A stretch of DNA of 64,000 bases from Adiantum capillus-veneris (Eukaryota > Streptophyta > Polypodiopsida > Polypodiales > Pteridaceae): assembly GCA_014529385.2 (NCBI GenBank), contig CM043966.1:91556587-91620586 (forward strand), written 5' to 3'. The notes beneath the pieces are model-generated. The model saw nothing but the letters and a program-made list of their open reading frames with translations, was not told the origin of the DNA and ran no database searches. Below are positions 36,472 to 48,395 of the stretch, piece by piece. Positions within the stretch are counted from its first letter, which is position 1, and each line of letters opens with the position of its first letter. Both the position numbers and the translations under genes were made by a program.

Positions 36472-39400
36472 TGTTGGTACCCTTGAATGGTCCAAATGAT
36501 TATTGAGAGCTACCACCATAGTACATATGTTGGTGCCCTTGATTGGCCCAAATTCTCTTTGAGAGCTTCTACATTGACCCCTAGGCCATCCTCTAGCCTT
36601 AAGGCCATAGGTTCCTCTCTAGTATGATGTGAGATCTTATGACCTTAGGGCCATATGGTACTAATGTATAAGCTCAAGGGCCCATGAGAGCTTCTACATT
36701 GACACCTAGTCCACCCTATGGCCCTAGGGCCATAGAGTGCCCTTTAGTATGATGCTAGATCCTATGGACTTACGGCCATAGGATGCCAATGTATAAAGTC
36801 AAGAGACATATATTGTTTCCCTCTATTCTAATGAGGGATCCTATGGACCTAGGGCCACACGGTGCCACTGCATAAGCTCAAGGGCCATAGGTTTCTCTCT
36901 ATTGCAAATAGATATCCTATGGTCCTAGAGCCATAGGGCTAATGTAGTGCATATGTTCGTGCCCTTGAATGGCCCAAATGATTATTGAGAGCTACCATAG
37001 TGCATATGTTGGTTTCCTTGAATGGCCCAAATTCTATTTAAGAGCTTCTACGTGGACCACTAGGCCATCCTTTAGCCTTAAGGCCATAGGTTCCTCTCTA
37101 GTATGATGTGAGATTATATGGCCTTAGTCCCTTATGGTACTAATGTATAATCTCAAGGGCCCACGGACTCTTTAAGAGATTCTACATTGACACCTAGTCC
37201 ACCCTAAGGCCCTAGAGGCTTAGAGTTCCCTTTAGTATGATGTGAGATACTATGGACTTAGTATCATAGGTTGCCAATATATAAGGTTAAGAGCCATAGG
37301 TTGTTTCCCTCTATTCCAATGAGAGATCCTATGGACCTAGGGCCATACAGTGCCAATGCATAAGCTCAAGGAACATACATTGCCCTCTATTGCAAATAGA
37401 AATCCTATGGTCCTAGGGCCATAAGGCTACCATAGTGCATATATTGGTGCCCTTGAATGTCCCAAGAGATTATTGGGAGGTACCATAGTGCATATGGTGG
37501 TTCCCTTGAATGGCCCAAATTCTCTTTGATTCTACATTGACATCTAGGCCATCCTCTAGCCTTAAGGCCATAGGTTCCTATCTAGTACGATGTGAGATCC
37601 TATGGCCTTAGGGCCATATGGTACTAATGTATAAGCTCAAGGACCCAGAGGCTCTTTAGAAGCTTCTACATTGACACCTAGTCCACTCTATGGCCTTAGG
37701 GGCTTAGAGTTCCCTTTAGTATGATGTAAGATCATATGAACTTAGTGTCATACGCTGCCAAATGTATAAGGTTAAGAGCCATAGCTTGTTTCCCTTTATT
37801 GCAATGAGAGATCCTATGGACCTAGGGCCATACAGTGCCAGTGTATAAGCTCATGGACCATAGGTCGCTCTCTATTGCAAATAAAGATCCTATGGTCCTA
37901 GGTCCATAAAACTACCGTAGTGCATATATTGGTGTCCTTGAGTGTCTTAAAAGATTATTGAGAGCCACCATAGTGCATATGTTGGTGCCCTTGAATGGCC
38001 CAAATTCTCTTTGAGAGATTCTACATTGACATCTAGGCCATCCTCTTGCCTTAAGGCCATAGGTTACTCTCTAGTATGATGTAAGATCCTATGGCCTTAT
38101 GGCCATATGGTACTAATGTATAAGCTTAAGATCCCAGAGACTCTTTGAGAGCTTCTACATTGACACCTAGTCCACCCTATGGCCCTAGGGGCTTAGAGTG
38201 CCCTTTAGTATGATGTAAGATCATATGAACTTAGTGTCATAGGCTACCAATGTATAAGGTTAAGAGCCATAGGCTGTTTCCCTCTATTCCAATGAGAGAT
38301 CCTATGGACCTAGTGCCATACAGTGCTACTGTATAAGCTCAAGGACCATAGGTTGCTCTCTATTGCAAATAAAGATCCTATGATCCTAGGTCCATAGGGC
38401 TACCGTAGTGCATATATTGGTGCCCTTGACTGTCCGAAAAGATTATTGAGAGCCACCATAGTGCATATGTTGGTGCTCTAGAATGGCCCAAATTCTCTTT
38501 GAGAGATTCTACATTGACATCTAGTCCATCCTCTAGCCTGAAGGCCATAGTTTCCTCTCTAGTATGATGTGAGATCCTATGGTCTTAGGGCCATATGGTA
38601 CTAATGTATAAGCTCAAGGGCCCAGAGGCTCTTTGAGAGCTTCTACTTTTCCACCTAGTCCACCCTATGTCCCTAGAGGCTTAGAGTGCCCTTTAGTATG
38701 ATGCAAGATCCTATGGACTTAGTGTCATAGGCTGCCAAAGTATAAGGTTAAGAGACATAGGTTGTTTCCCTCTATTCTTCCAATGAGAGATCCTATGGAC
38801 CTAGGACCATACAATGCCAATGTAGAAGCACAAGGACCATAGGTCGCTCTCTATTGCAAATAGAGATCTTATGGTCCTAGGTCCGTAGGACTATCGTAGT
38901 GCATCTATTGATGCCCTTGAATGTCTCAAAAGATTATTGAGAGCTACCATAGTGCATATGTTGGTGCCCTTGAATGGCCCAAATTCTTTTAGAGCTTCTA
39001 CATTGACATCTAGGCCATCCCCTAGCCTTAAGGCCATAGTTTCCTCTATAGTATGATGTGAGAGTTTATGGCCTTAAGCCTATGTGTTACTAATGTATAA
39101 GCTCAAGGGCCCAGAGGCTCTTTGAGAGCTTCTACATTGATACCTACTCCACCCTATGGCCCTAGTGTCATAGAGTGACCTTTACTATGATGTGAGATTC
39201 TATGGACTTAGGCCCATAGGATGCCAATGTATAAGGTCAAGAGCCATAGGGTGTTTCCCTCTATCCCGATGAGAGATCTTATGGTCCAAGGAACATTGGG
39301 ATATTGCAGTGCATATGTTGGCACCCTTGAATGGCCCAAATTCTCTTTTAGAGATTCTACATTGACCAGTAGTCCATCTTCTACCCTTAAGGCCATGGGT

Positions 39401-39924
39401 TCTTCTTTAGTATTAAGTGAGACCCTATTCCTTAGAGCCGTAGGATACCAAAGTATAAGCTCAAGGGCACAGAGGATCTTTAAGAGCTTTTACATTGAAA
39501 CATAATCCACCTAATGCCCTAGGGCCATAGAGTGCCCTTTATTATGATGTGAGATCCTATGCACTTAGGTCCATAAGGTGCCAATGTATAAGGTCAAGGG
39601 CCATAGGTTTTTTCCTTTGTTTTTGTGCCAGATCCTATGGACCTAGGGCCACAAGGTGCCAATGCATAAGCTCAAGGTCCATAGGTTGTTCTCTATTGCA
39701 AATATAGATCGGATGGTCCTAGGGCCATAGGGCCACTATAGTGCATATGTTGTTGCACTTGAATGGCCCAAATTCTAGTATTGAGAGCTACCATAGTGCA
39801 TATGTTAGTGCCCTTCAATGGCCCCAATGCTCTTTAAGAGCTTCTACATTGAACCCTAAGCTATCCTCTAACCTTAAGGCCATAGGTATGATGTGAGACC
39901 CTATACCTTAGGGCAATAGGGTAC
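36472..39924 (+). repeat. Palindrome-rich satellite array, about seven 483-491-bp units
   Basis: The block CTACCATAGTGCATATGTTG starts at 36992, 37480, 37965, 38453 and 38944 (changed at a few bases), giving unit lengths of 485-491 bp. Each unit contains five or six variants of a palindrome centred on CCTAGG or CTTAAG with CTATGG/CCATAG arms (perfect 20-bp copy at 36716-36735). They are joined by segments like AATGTATAAGCTCAAGGGCC and AGAGCTTCTACATTGACCCC. No coding potential. The Tat element interrupts it at 39925. Confidence 0.92.
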
Positions 39925-42483
39925 TGATAGCCGTTTTTCGGCTCTCCGTAATTGCCATAGTGAGTTAACCCACCCTACCAAAATCATCCAAACACTGTGG
40001 CTATCCCTACCATTTCACTGTATATAGGTGTGTGTGAGTTAGGGGACTTTTCTCATATCTTCTTAAAAACCCTTAATTAGCTATTCACTGCACTAGTTGA
40101 GCCAAAAAAATAAAAAAATAAAAAAAATATAAGTATATTACGGCCCATTTGTGTGTAAATATTTCATTGTATATAGGGCCTAAATAAAAGGATTTTTCAT
40201 AATTATTTTGGTATTTATTTAAATATTTCTATCTATAGTGTGTTATTTATGCTATGTACATTGACTCACCATTACCATATTTTCTTACCATACTCTTTAT
40301 TCCATATAAAAATAATTTCATGCAAGCTTCTCTTATTTTTGGTGTAACTCCATCCCAACAAAAATCCAAAAAAACTAGTTTTATTTATGTGTATATTTTT
40401 TCACTATTGTGATTTTTTCCTTCCTACATCTATTCTCTTTTACTTTCATAAATTAGAACACCAAAAATATTCATCTTTTTATGGTAGACTTATAATGAGA
40501 GAGATTTATATTGACCCCTTTATATTTTTTCCACCTATATTATTTATATTTGACATGTATATATTTTTTTAGACCCCTCAATATTTGATTTTCTTAGTTG
40601 TACTATTCACTTATATCATGATCTCAACAATATCTTCAATTATAGACCTACCAAATAAGGTCAAGGGTATGTGGCATGCATGCACGTACCATGGGGAGCT
40701 CACTCTTGGAAGTATTCAAAAGAATCATCCAAAGAAGGACCTCACAAGGACCTTGTGCAATGGAAAAAACAGTCAGTATTGCTGAATTTTTAAAGATCAC
40801 ATGCTCCCCGAATTTGAAAAGGTGATACAAATAAAAGTTGTAGCTCGTGAGCTGAACTTTCATCTCAAATGTTTTCATATTTTTTTGAGCTAAGAGCTGT
40901 GAGCTATGATTTTATTGGTGGACCCCAGTTTGCCCATGCTATGCAGCCATACTTCCTCTTCCACTTTATCATTTTCCTCTTTCACACACACTCCTCCCTC
41001 TCCTTCCCACTCCCATGCCTTAATTCACCCTTTTCACCATTGCCACATCTCTCACACCTCCATAGCCTTCATGTCCCCCTTTCTCTCTACATATATGTCC
41101 ATATTACCATACTCTCTTCAGCTTTGTAAAGAAATTCAAAAAAATCAGCAAAAATCCAAGGATAACCTCTGCAAATGAAGGCTTTTATCATAAATTTTCC
41201 AAGTTTTGAAGATAACATAGCTTCATCGACACGCGCTGCTTCGCCATGCTGACTGCTTCTTCTTTCGGTGCTGTAAAGAGGTGAATGTCAACTTCTCCAA
41301 AGCTTCAACCTCTCTTTACAAGCTCATCCCTTCTCTAACTTTTCTTATCATATATCTCACCATTTGGTGAATGATTTTGTAAATATTTTTTAGTGGTAAT
41401 TACTAACTACTAACCACTAACCTCATTGTAAAATGCACCCTCTACTAGAGTAGGCACTCCCAAATTATTCACTCAATCCTCTCTCCTATCATCCTCAATA
41501 AATTCTCTTCTCTTGAGCCCACATCCATGTGACTCAAAGGACAAGAGAGACCCACCCTCATTAAAAAAAAAAAAAAAATGCATAATCTTTTATTCCTTCA
41601 AATAAACTTGATTAGGCCTAATCCTAATCGGGGCTTCTAAAACCTATAAATAGAGCCTTTCTCTCTCTTGTAAATCATCACATGATCACACTACACCACA
41701 CCATTCTCAACACATAACACACCACTCTTCAAGCCTAGTTGTGTAGAGTGTGTGCATCGTGAGTGCTCTATTCCATCATTACACATAGGTGCATGGAGAA
41801 TCTTGAAGTTAGTTATGCCATCTAGAGGAGTGGAGTGTATGCCATACTCTTCACCACACTTGTAGCCTACTCTTGTGCATAAATAAGATTTATAGTTTTG
41901 GGTGCAATTGTGTGTTGCAACTACGACTCTTCTCTCCAAATTGACTTGATAAGTTGGCTAATCAGGTGGTTGAAGGTATATTGTCCCTTAAGTTTGTTGT
42001 GCCATTTCATGCTTGGTGGTTTGAGGGCTTGTTCAATTGTTTGCCTAAAAGGTCAATTGTAAGAGGGTGCTCGGTGAGAGGGCTCCCGTGACCCTAAGAC
42101 AATTTGTGTATTGGCAACAGGGTCAAGTTTTGTGTTGTCTCTCTATTTCTCATCAAGCTTTGTGTGCATCTAGTCTTTAAGTCTAAGAATGAGTTGCTCA
42201 AGTTGATTTGTGCGCTTTACCTCTCTCTGGCATGGTGAATGTTTGTGTTTGGTGTGTGTGGCTATCTTGCATTCCCCTCTCTTTGTGCATTTGAGTACAA
42301 GGAGATATCACGTGCGTCCTAGTTCGCATCTACAACTAGGTGGTGCCCCTTTTCTTGTTTGGTTTCTGGCTGTGGGTTGTTGTTGTCTCTGATTGTGCTT
42401 GCCCCAGCCCCAATTGAGCACCACGGGAGCCTCGAAGGGTGTTTAGAGGCCGCTCTTCTTGTTGCCCGCCCCGGACCGCCTCA
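39925..42483 (+). mobile_element. 5' LTR of the Tat gypsy element
   Basis: It starts TGATAGCC with an immediate small hairpin (AGCCG/CGGCT around TTTTT, 39928-39942) and ends CCGCCTCA before the primer site. An A run lies at about 41563-41578. The promoter box is 1.7 kb in. Its last 980 bp have no counterpart in the truncated 3' LTR but match the older LTR at 2815-3634, which confirms the boundary. Confidence 0.93.
41644..41655 (+). promoter_or_regulatory. TATA box of the Tat LTR
   Basis: CTATAAATAGAG, conserved in the diverged minus-strand LTR at about 3607-3619. Transcription would start some 30 bp downstream, making U3 about 1.75 kb. The truncated 3' LTR ends before this box. Confidence 0.8.
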
Positions 42484-42486
42484 AAT

Positions 42487-42504
42487 TGGTGCCCCCACTG
42501 AGGA
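42487..42504 (+). promoter_or_regulatory. Primer-binding site of the Tat element
   Basis: TGGTGCCCCCACTGAGGA begins three bases after the LTR end. The TGG start corresponds to a tRNA CCA end; the tRNA species is not assigned. Confidence 0.7.
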
Positions 42505-42572
42505 CGGCTTGTGTATGTTTTGTTAGGCTCAATATTTAGCATAATCAAGTAGCTTGCATAAATCACAAGAAT

Positions 42573-42770
42573 TTGTATGATCCCTTCATTCCCATTGCAA
42601 GGCAAAAGGTACACATAATTGTTAGTACTAAGTTGCAATTTCAACGTGTAATTCGTAGAATTTTAGGTCCTCTTAGGTTGGCAGAGATAAACGCATCAGT
42701 AAATCCTTTTATTTTGCCTCTCATTAGGTACGACCTTAGTTTGGACGACTATATTTTTGTTTTGTTTTAA
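42573..42770 (+). CDS. Small leader ORF 1, 65 aa, paralogous to leader ORF 2
   Basis: Open from ATG 42573 to TAA 42768-42770, between primer site and gag. No known domain. From residue 3 it aligns without gaps to the 72-aa ORF 240 bp further on: both contain 'SxK' then 'FQ', 'G--R--EI-AS-NP-ILPLI-Y---S-D--IF-L', and stop at the same aligned position; I count about 26 identities in 63. Extra ORFs before gag are known in Tat/Ogre-type elements, but I do not recognise this sequence. It may be protein-coding or a duplicated structured leader. Confidence 0.45.
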   Translation: MYDPFIPIARQKVHIIVSTKLQFQRVIRRILGPLRLAEINASVNPFILPLIRYDLSLDDYIFVLF

Positions 42771-42791
42771 GCATAAGGTCATGCATATAGA

Positions 42792-43010
42792 ATGGATAAT
42801 GGCCCAAGAATAGAGGTTTTCCCCTTTCATTTCACTCCACACATTAGAATAAACATTGCAATTAGTAGAAAAATCCATTTTCAACAACGTATGATGTTCA
42901 TGTTTGGTGCCCAAAGAGTAGGAGAAATTCTCGCATCACCAAACCCTGTCATCCTGCCTCTTATTGATTATCATAGGTCATTTGATGTGAATATTTTTAT
43001 TTTGTTGTAG
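42792..43010 (+). CDS. Small leader ORF 2, 72 aa, paralogous to leader ORF 1
   Basis: Open from ATG 42792 to TAG 43008-43010, ending 87 bp before the gag ATG. Residues 10-72 match leader ORF 1 without gaps, with 'ASPNPVILPLIDY' against 'ASVNPFILPLIRY' as the best block. The C-terminal ends are hydrophobic ('IFILL', 'IFVLF'). The 240-bp offset makes this a tandem duplication of the leader segment. No function is claimed. Confidence 0.45.
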   Translation: MDNGPRIEVFPFHFTPHIRINIAISRKIHFQQRMMFMFGAQRVGEILASPNPVILPLIDYHRSFDVNIFILL

Positions 43011-43096
43011 AATAGATTGCAATTTAGAAAACATTATTGTGTAAATTTTTTTAAGAAAGAAAAACAAAAACGTGTTGTCACTTTGAAACCGATTCA

Positions 43097-44203
43097 ATGG
43101 AGGCCCAACGCCAAATGTCCAGATATCCTCTTTTCTTTGGAGAGCCTGGAGAGGATGCAGAATTATTTTTAGAAAATTTCAAGATGTCTTATCGTATCAA
43201 GAGGATAGTAACCGATCAAGAACGCATAGAGATGTTTGAAGTGGTCCTTAGGAAAGATGCTAGCACTTGGTTTGACTCGTTGCCTGAGGAAGTTAAAGAG
43301 AATTACACGGAAGTTGTGAATCATTTCAAGAGATACTTCTTTGATCACCAAAACACTCAAAAACTATGGCAAGACATTGTTTCTCATAAGCAAAAAGACT
43401 TAGATGACTACTACTTGTACAAGCAAGAGTTTCTACATCTTTGGGCTCTATGGATACGAAATGTTGCTAACCCTGGTGATGGTGAATAATTTCTAAAGAA
43501 GGAGAGGCGACTCTTTCCTGACCTTAAGGTAAAAGTTGAGGCGGGTGCACCTGCTACCTTTGAAGCAGCTGAAACTAGGGCTGCTGAGAAATATAGGAAA
43601 CTCAAGTGCTTAAGGGGGGAGGTTCCAATAGAAGGTCTTAGACCCAAAGGTAAGTCACAAGAATCAACATCTAGGGAGCTTCTTGAGGTAACGGCGAAAG
43701 TGATTGAGAAGTTAAATGAATCTTTAAGCAGCTTGTCAATTCACCTTGCACAAGCTGTAGGTCCAAAGGGACAAGCAAAGAAGTCTGAAGAGCGAGATTC
43801 ACGACCTAGGAGAGTCTTGCAATGTTGGAATTGCGGTGAGTCTGGACATGGGATGTATAATTGTCCTTGGCCCCGTGGGGAGCCAGGGAGACCTAACTTG
43901 AATAACCCAGTGATGAATGCAGGAGAAGGAACTAGTCAGCAACCACGGCTTCTACAAAGGCCAAATGGAGCAAGACCACCTCCACAAGGAGTGGAAGGAG
44001 TTCCACCTTTTCCAGACCCAAATGTGCATGTAGTAGAGGTGACAAACTCAAATGAGGTTGACATGGAAGCAAATGGCATTAAGCGTGGCCGAGGAAAAGG
44101 TAAAGAGAAAGAAGGTGTCACATCACAAAGTGACCATGGACGAGAAAAGAAGGCAAAGGAGACCAAGGAAGCTAAGAGGACTCGACGTTGTATCAATCTC
44201 TAA
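43097..44203 (+). pseudogene. gag: Tat gypsy Gag (one internal stop)
   Basis: Structural protein of the element particle. The ATG at 43097 opens 'MEAQRQMSRYPLFFGE'. The helical Retrotrans_gag core follows ('FEVVLRKDASTWFDSLPE', 'DDYYLYKQEFLHLW', about residues 40-125). TAA at 43487-43489 interrupts, after which the same frame continues ('FLKKERRLFPDL'). The zinc knuckle CWNCGESGHGMYNC (CX2CX4HX4C) lies at about 43834-43875. A Pro/Gly-rich then Lys/Glu-rich tail leads to TAA 44201-44203. Pol follows in the same frame. Apart from the one stop the frame is clean. Confidence 0.9.
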
Positions 44204-47200
44204 GACTTCCCTCTTGGACATGGTATGGATCCATACAACCTATTGGAAGACATGAGAGGTAAGGGTCGTGATATCTCATGGCCTCAGTTTCTTGCATTAT
44301 GCCCACAAGTTAGGAGGGATTTAACAAAGGCAGTTAGCAGTAGGAGAAAGGTAAAAGAGAGTGTGCATGTTGTAAAAATTGCACATGCTAAAATGAATGA
44401 GGATATTACACCTGTGCTAGATTGTTACATCAAAGGAAGATTGGTTAGGAAAGGTCTAGTGGATAGGGGTGCACAAATTTGCATCATGACAGAGGGACTC
44501 ATGCAAAAACTAGGCATGCACATCCATGAGACACCTGAAATTAAAGTCAAGATGGCAAACAATAGCAAAGCTAGGTGTGTAGGCATTTGTAAAAATGTCT
44601 CTGTCAAGGCCTTTGGCATTAAGAAGGCAGTGGATTTCTATGTCATGTCTACCAAAGGAAATGGTTACCCATTTATCCTAGGGAGACCATGGCTAATGAA
44701 AATGCGAGCTTTGCACGATTGGGAGAGTGGAAAGCTAATTTGCAGGAATGACAATCATAAGAAGGTTGTCTTTGACATGAAAGAGCAATGCCAAGAGGAG
44801 CTCCATGAAGAATCATCTCAAAGTGAGACGGAGGAAGGCTGGACCAATAGCACTGCAGAAGGAGAAAGTAGCGGCAGCATTACTGAAGAGGAGTCTTCCA
44901 TCGAAGTCATGGGGGTAAGGTTTAATCCAAACAACCAAGAGAACTCTTGCCCAGGTTTGGAAGAAGTAGGTTCCCAAGAGAACCAAAATGTGCAAGATGA
45001 AGGAATGTTAGAAAGTATGTTGTCTACAACACTTACAAAGGACGAAAGAGAGGAGTTCAAATCTGTGCTAAGGAAATTTCCTAGGCTTTTCGCTAAAGAC
45101 TACACCGATGTGCGTAGAGTAGATGCTGTTCAACACAAAATTGAGTTGAAGCCAGAGGCCACACCTAAGGCTCAAAAGCTACGAAGGCTAGGAGTCATCA
45201 AGGAGCAGGCTTTACTCAAGGAGGTAAGAAAGCTTCTAGCAGTAGGTTTCATTTATCCAGTGGAGAATTCAGAGTGGGTCTCTCCCGTTGTTGTCACTCC
45301 TAAGAAAAATGGCAAGTGGAGGGTGTGTATGGATTACCGTCCACTCAATGAGGCAACAAAAAGAGATCACTTTCCCCTTCCATTTCAAGATGAGATACTA
45401 AATGAGGTAGCTGGTCATGAGAAGTACACTGTGTGTGATGGCTACTCGGGTTACTTTCAAATAGGTATCGCATTGGAAGATCACTTAAAAACAACCTTCA
45501 TCACTCCTTGGGGTTGTTATGCTTTTAGAGTCATGCCATTTGGACTGACAAATGCTCCTGCAACTTTCCAACGCTTCATGAACATGGTGTTTCAAGCATT
45601 CTTTGGAAAGTCCATTAGGGTTTTTATTGATGATTTTTGCATTTATAGCTCAAAATCATTGCATCTACAAAGGATAGAAGAAGGTTTAAAGAAGCTCTAC
45701 GACATGGGAGGTCAACTCAACCCCGACAAATGTCACATAGGTGAGGATGAAGTGATCTTGCTTGGTCACAAGGTTTCCTATAAAGGCATTGAGGTGCATC
45801 CTTCAAAGGCAAAGGCTCTTATTGAGCTCCCATCACCCAAGAATCTCAAAGAGGTAATCTCATTCATTCAAAAGGTGAAGTATATGTCACGCTTTATTCA
45901 CTTAGCTTTGGAGTTGCTTCATCCTTTGCAAAAGTTGACACAACAAGTAGAATTTGCATGGTCTGATGAGCTTGAAGAGTACTTTTGTAACATTAAAGTC
46001 ATTTTGTCAGAGCTACCAACACTCATGCCTCCTTGTTGGGAGTACACATTCTTTGTTAGCTCTAGTGTTGGGAAAGAAACAATTGGTGCAGTTTTGCTAC
46101 AACAAGATCCCCACAGTACCAGAATGCGACCCATCTACTTTGCTAGTAGGGTCATGAATGCTTTAGAGAGAGGCTACACAGAGGCAGAACTCATGATGCT
46201 TTCTCTCATGTTTGCGGTGAGAAAGTTTAGATCCTACCTGCTACCAAAACCTTTTGTAATTCTCACTGCAGAAAATTTGTTCCCTTGGGTGTCATCTCAA
46301 ATGAATCTTAGTACTAGGATCTCAAAGTGGATTATGGAGTTGCAAGAGTTTCAATACTCTTTCAAAGTAGAAGATAGTGTGCGTGCACAATTTGCAGGGA
46401 TCCTTACTTATAGGGTACATGAGAAGGAGATTAAGGTGCCTGAAGTAAAGACCCTACCATTGCCACCACCTAAAAGTATTCCTAATGCTTTTACCTTGTT
46501 CTTTGATGGAGCTTTTCGACGAGCCACAGGAAAAGTAGGGGGAGGGCTAGTATTGCTCAACCCAAGTGGGAAGGTGGTCATGCAAGAGAAGGTCAATCTA
46601 CCAGGTTCAACTAGAAACAATGAAGCAGAATATGACACGCTACTTCATGGTTTAAAGATATGCATTGACCAAGGTATACAACGTCTCATGGTAAAAGGGG
46701 ATGCACTTCTCATCGTGAAGAAAATTTTAGGCATTTGGGCATGCAAGAATGAAAGCCTAAGGACAAAATTTCATGCCATTCGTAGATTGTTTAATCAATT
46801 TGAAGAAGGGAAACTATATCATATACCTAGGAAACAGAATGAAGATGCCGATTTACTTGCACAACAAGCAGTTACATGTGTTGAGAAAGAAGTGCAGGTC
46901 ATCATGGTGGCAGCAACTGTCAAGCAACCGAGATACAAGGGATTGGAGTCATTGACTCCCATTATTAGCTACATTTTGGAGGGTGAGTTTCCACAAGACT
47001 TCACGAAGGCTCAGAAGAGGAGACTCATGAAAACGGCAAGCGTGTATCTCTTTCTAGAAGGATCCCTTTATCAAAGAGGGAAGGATCAAGTGTGCAGAAG
47101 AGTACCAACTATTGAGGAAATCCCAACCATTCTAAAAGGTTTGCATGAGGAAGCATGTCGTGGTCATTTTGCACAGGAACTCACTGCAAAAAAGATTTTG

Positions 47201-48367
47201 CTTGCCGGACATGTTTGGCCAAGCTTGCACATTGATGTTCAACATTGGTGTAAAATCTGTCACAATTGTTAGATTAATGGAAACAAGCGTCTGTTACATG
47301 GTCCACGTCAGCTAGTCCTTGCAAATGGTCCATTTGAAAAATGGGTCATTGATGCTATGGGTCCATTTCCTAGGACTAAAAATGGGAAATCGTATATCTT
47401 GGTGGCCATAGACTACATGATGAGATGGGTAGAAGCACAAAGTGTGGCAAAGGTAAATGAGAGGATAGTGAGAAAATTTGTCTACGCTCACATTTGTTGT
47501 AGATTTGGCACACCTTTGGAGATTGTTTCTGATAATGGTCCAGGATTTAGAAAGGGTTTGCTTATAGAAGTCTGTGAAGAACTTCACATTCTACATCATC
47601 ATAGTACACCCTACTATCCCCAATCCAATGGTCTGGTAGAAAAAGCTAATGGTGTCATTGCAGGCATCATTAGAAAGATGGTGAAAAACAAGACAAAGTT
47701 GTGGGATGACTTCTTGGATGGTGCCTTGTGGGCGTATCGAACCACATATAGGGAAGCCACGGAGTTCACACCATTTCACTTGGTCTATGGTCAAGAGGCT
47801 TTACAACCAATTGAGCTCAACACGCCAACAATGCGACTTCATGGCAATGCAGCACAAGATGCTCAAGAAGCATGGATAGATCGACTTCTTACCTTAGCTG
47901 AGCTTGAGTGGAAAAGAGAAGCATCATACGAGTGCTACAAGAGGAAAGCTACGCAGGCGAAGGAGAAGCTTGACAAGAAACTAAAGGACAAAGGCATCAA
48001 TGAAGGAGATCTTGTGCTAAGGTATGACAATCGACTCGATAATCGTTTTGATGCCAAATTTGAAACTAGATGGCAAGGCCCATACATAGTTGAGAAGACT
48101 TTCAATTCAAGTTACTATCAACTTATGGACTTGAATGGGAAAGAACACTCCAGGAAGGTAAACCGGTATCGCTTGAAGCCTTATTTGAGTCGCCTTCTAC
48201 CAAAGGATCTACCAAAGATCTGTCAAAAGGCATCTATCTCATGTAGGTATTGTTCCGTGAAGCATGAGTGTAACTCAAACCAAAATTCTGAGGGGCCAAA
48301 CAATGAAGACCTCGTCAAGGACTCTGAAGCACTCTCTTTGGAAAAGATGCTCTATGATGGTGCATGA
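44204..48367 (+). pseudogene. pol: Tat gypsy Pol: protease, RT, two RNase H domains, integrase (one internal stop)
   Basis: Same frame as gag, reading 'DFPLGHGMDPYNLLEDM' from directly after the gag stop. Protease has 'GLVDRGAQICIM' (Asp codon 44462-44464), Arg where Ser/Gly/Thr is usual. RT (about 45235-45890) has 'WRVCMDYRPLNEAT', 'MPFGLTNAPATFQRFMN' and the catalytic 'VFIDDF' at 45620-45637. A first RNase H (about 46060-46430) has 'PIYFASRVMN'. A second RNase H (about 46495-46890) has 'LFFDGAF', 'NNEAEYDTLLHGL', 'VKGDALLIVKK' and 'NEDADLLAQQA'. Integrase has 'CKICHNC', TAG at 47270-47272, then 'WVIDAMGP', 'IVSDNGPGF', 'SNGLVEKANG' (complete DDE set) and a 'GPYIVEKTF' tail. It ends at TGA 48365-48367; no chromodomain is seen. 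Confidence 0.93.
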
Positions 48368-48380
48368 ATATACCATCATC

Positions 48381-48395
48381 CTGGGGGAGGGCTAA
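48381..48395 (+). promoter_or_regulatory. Polypurine tract of the Tat element
   Basis: CTGGGGGAGGGCTAA immediately before the 3' LTR, only 13 bp after the pol stop codon. Confidence 0.88.

Noticed and set aside
36472-39924. CRISPR-like array of short palindromic repeats
   Set aside because: Spacing is irregular, the intervals are themselves repeated, the context is eukaryotic and no cas genes exist.
44382-44995. Minus-strand open frames within the Tat pol region
   Set aside because: They are shadows of the clearly coding plus-strand frame.
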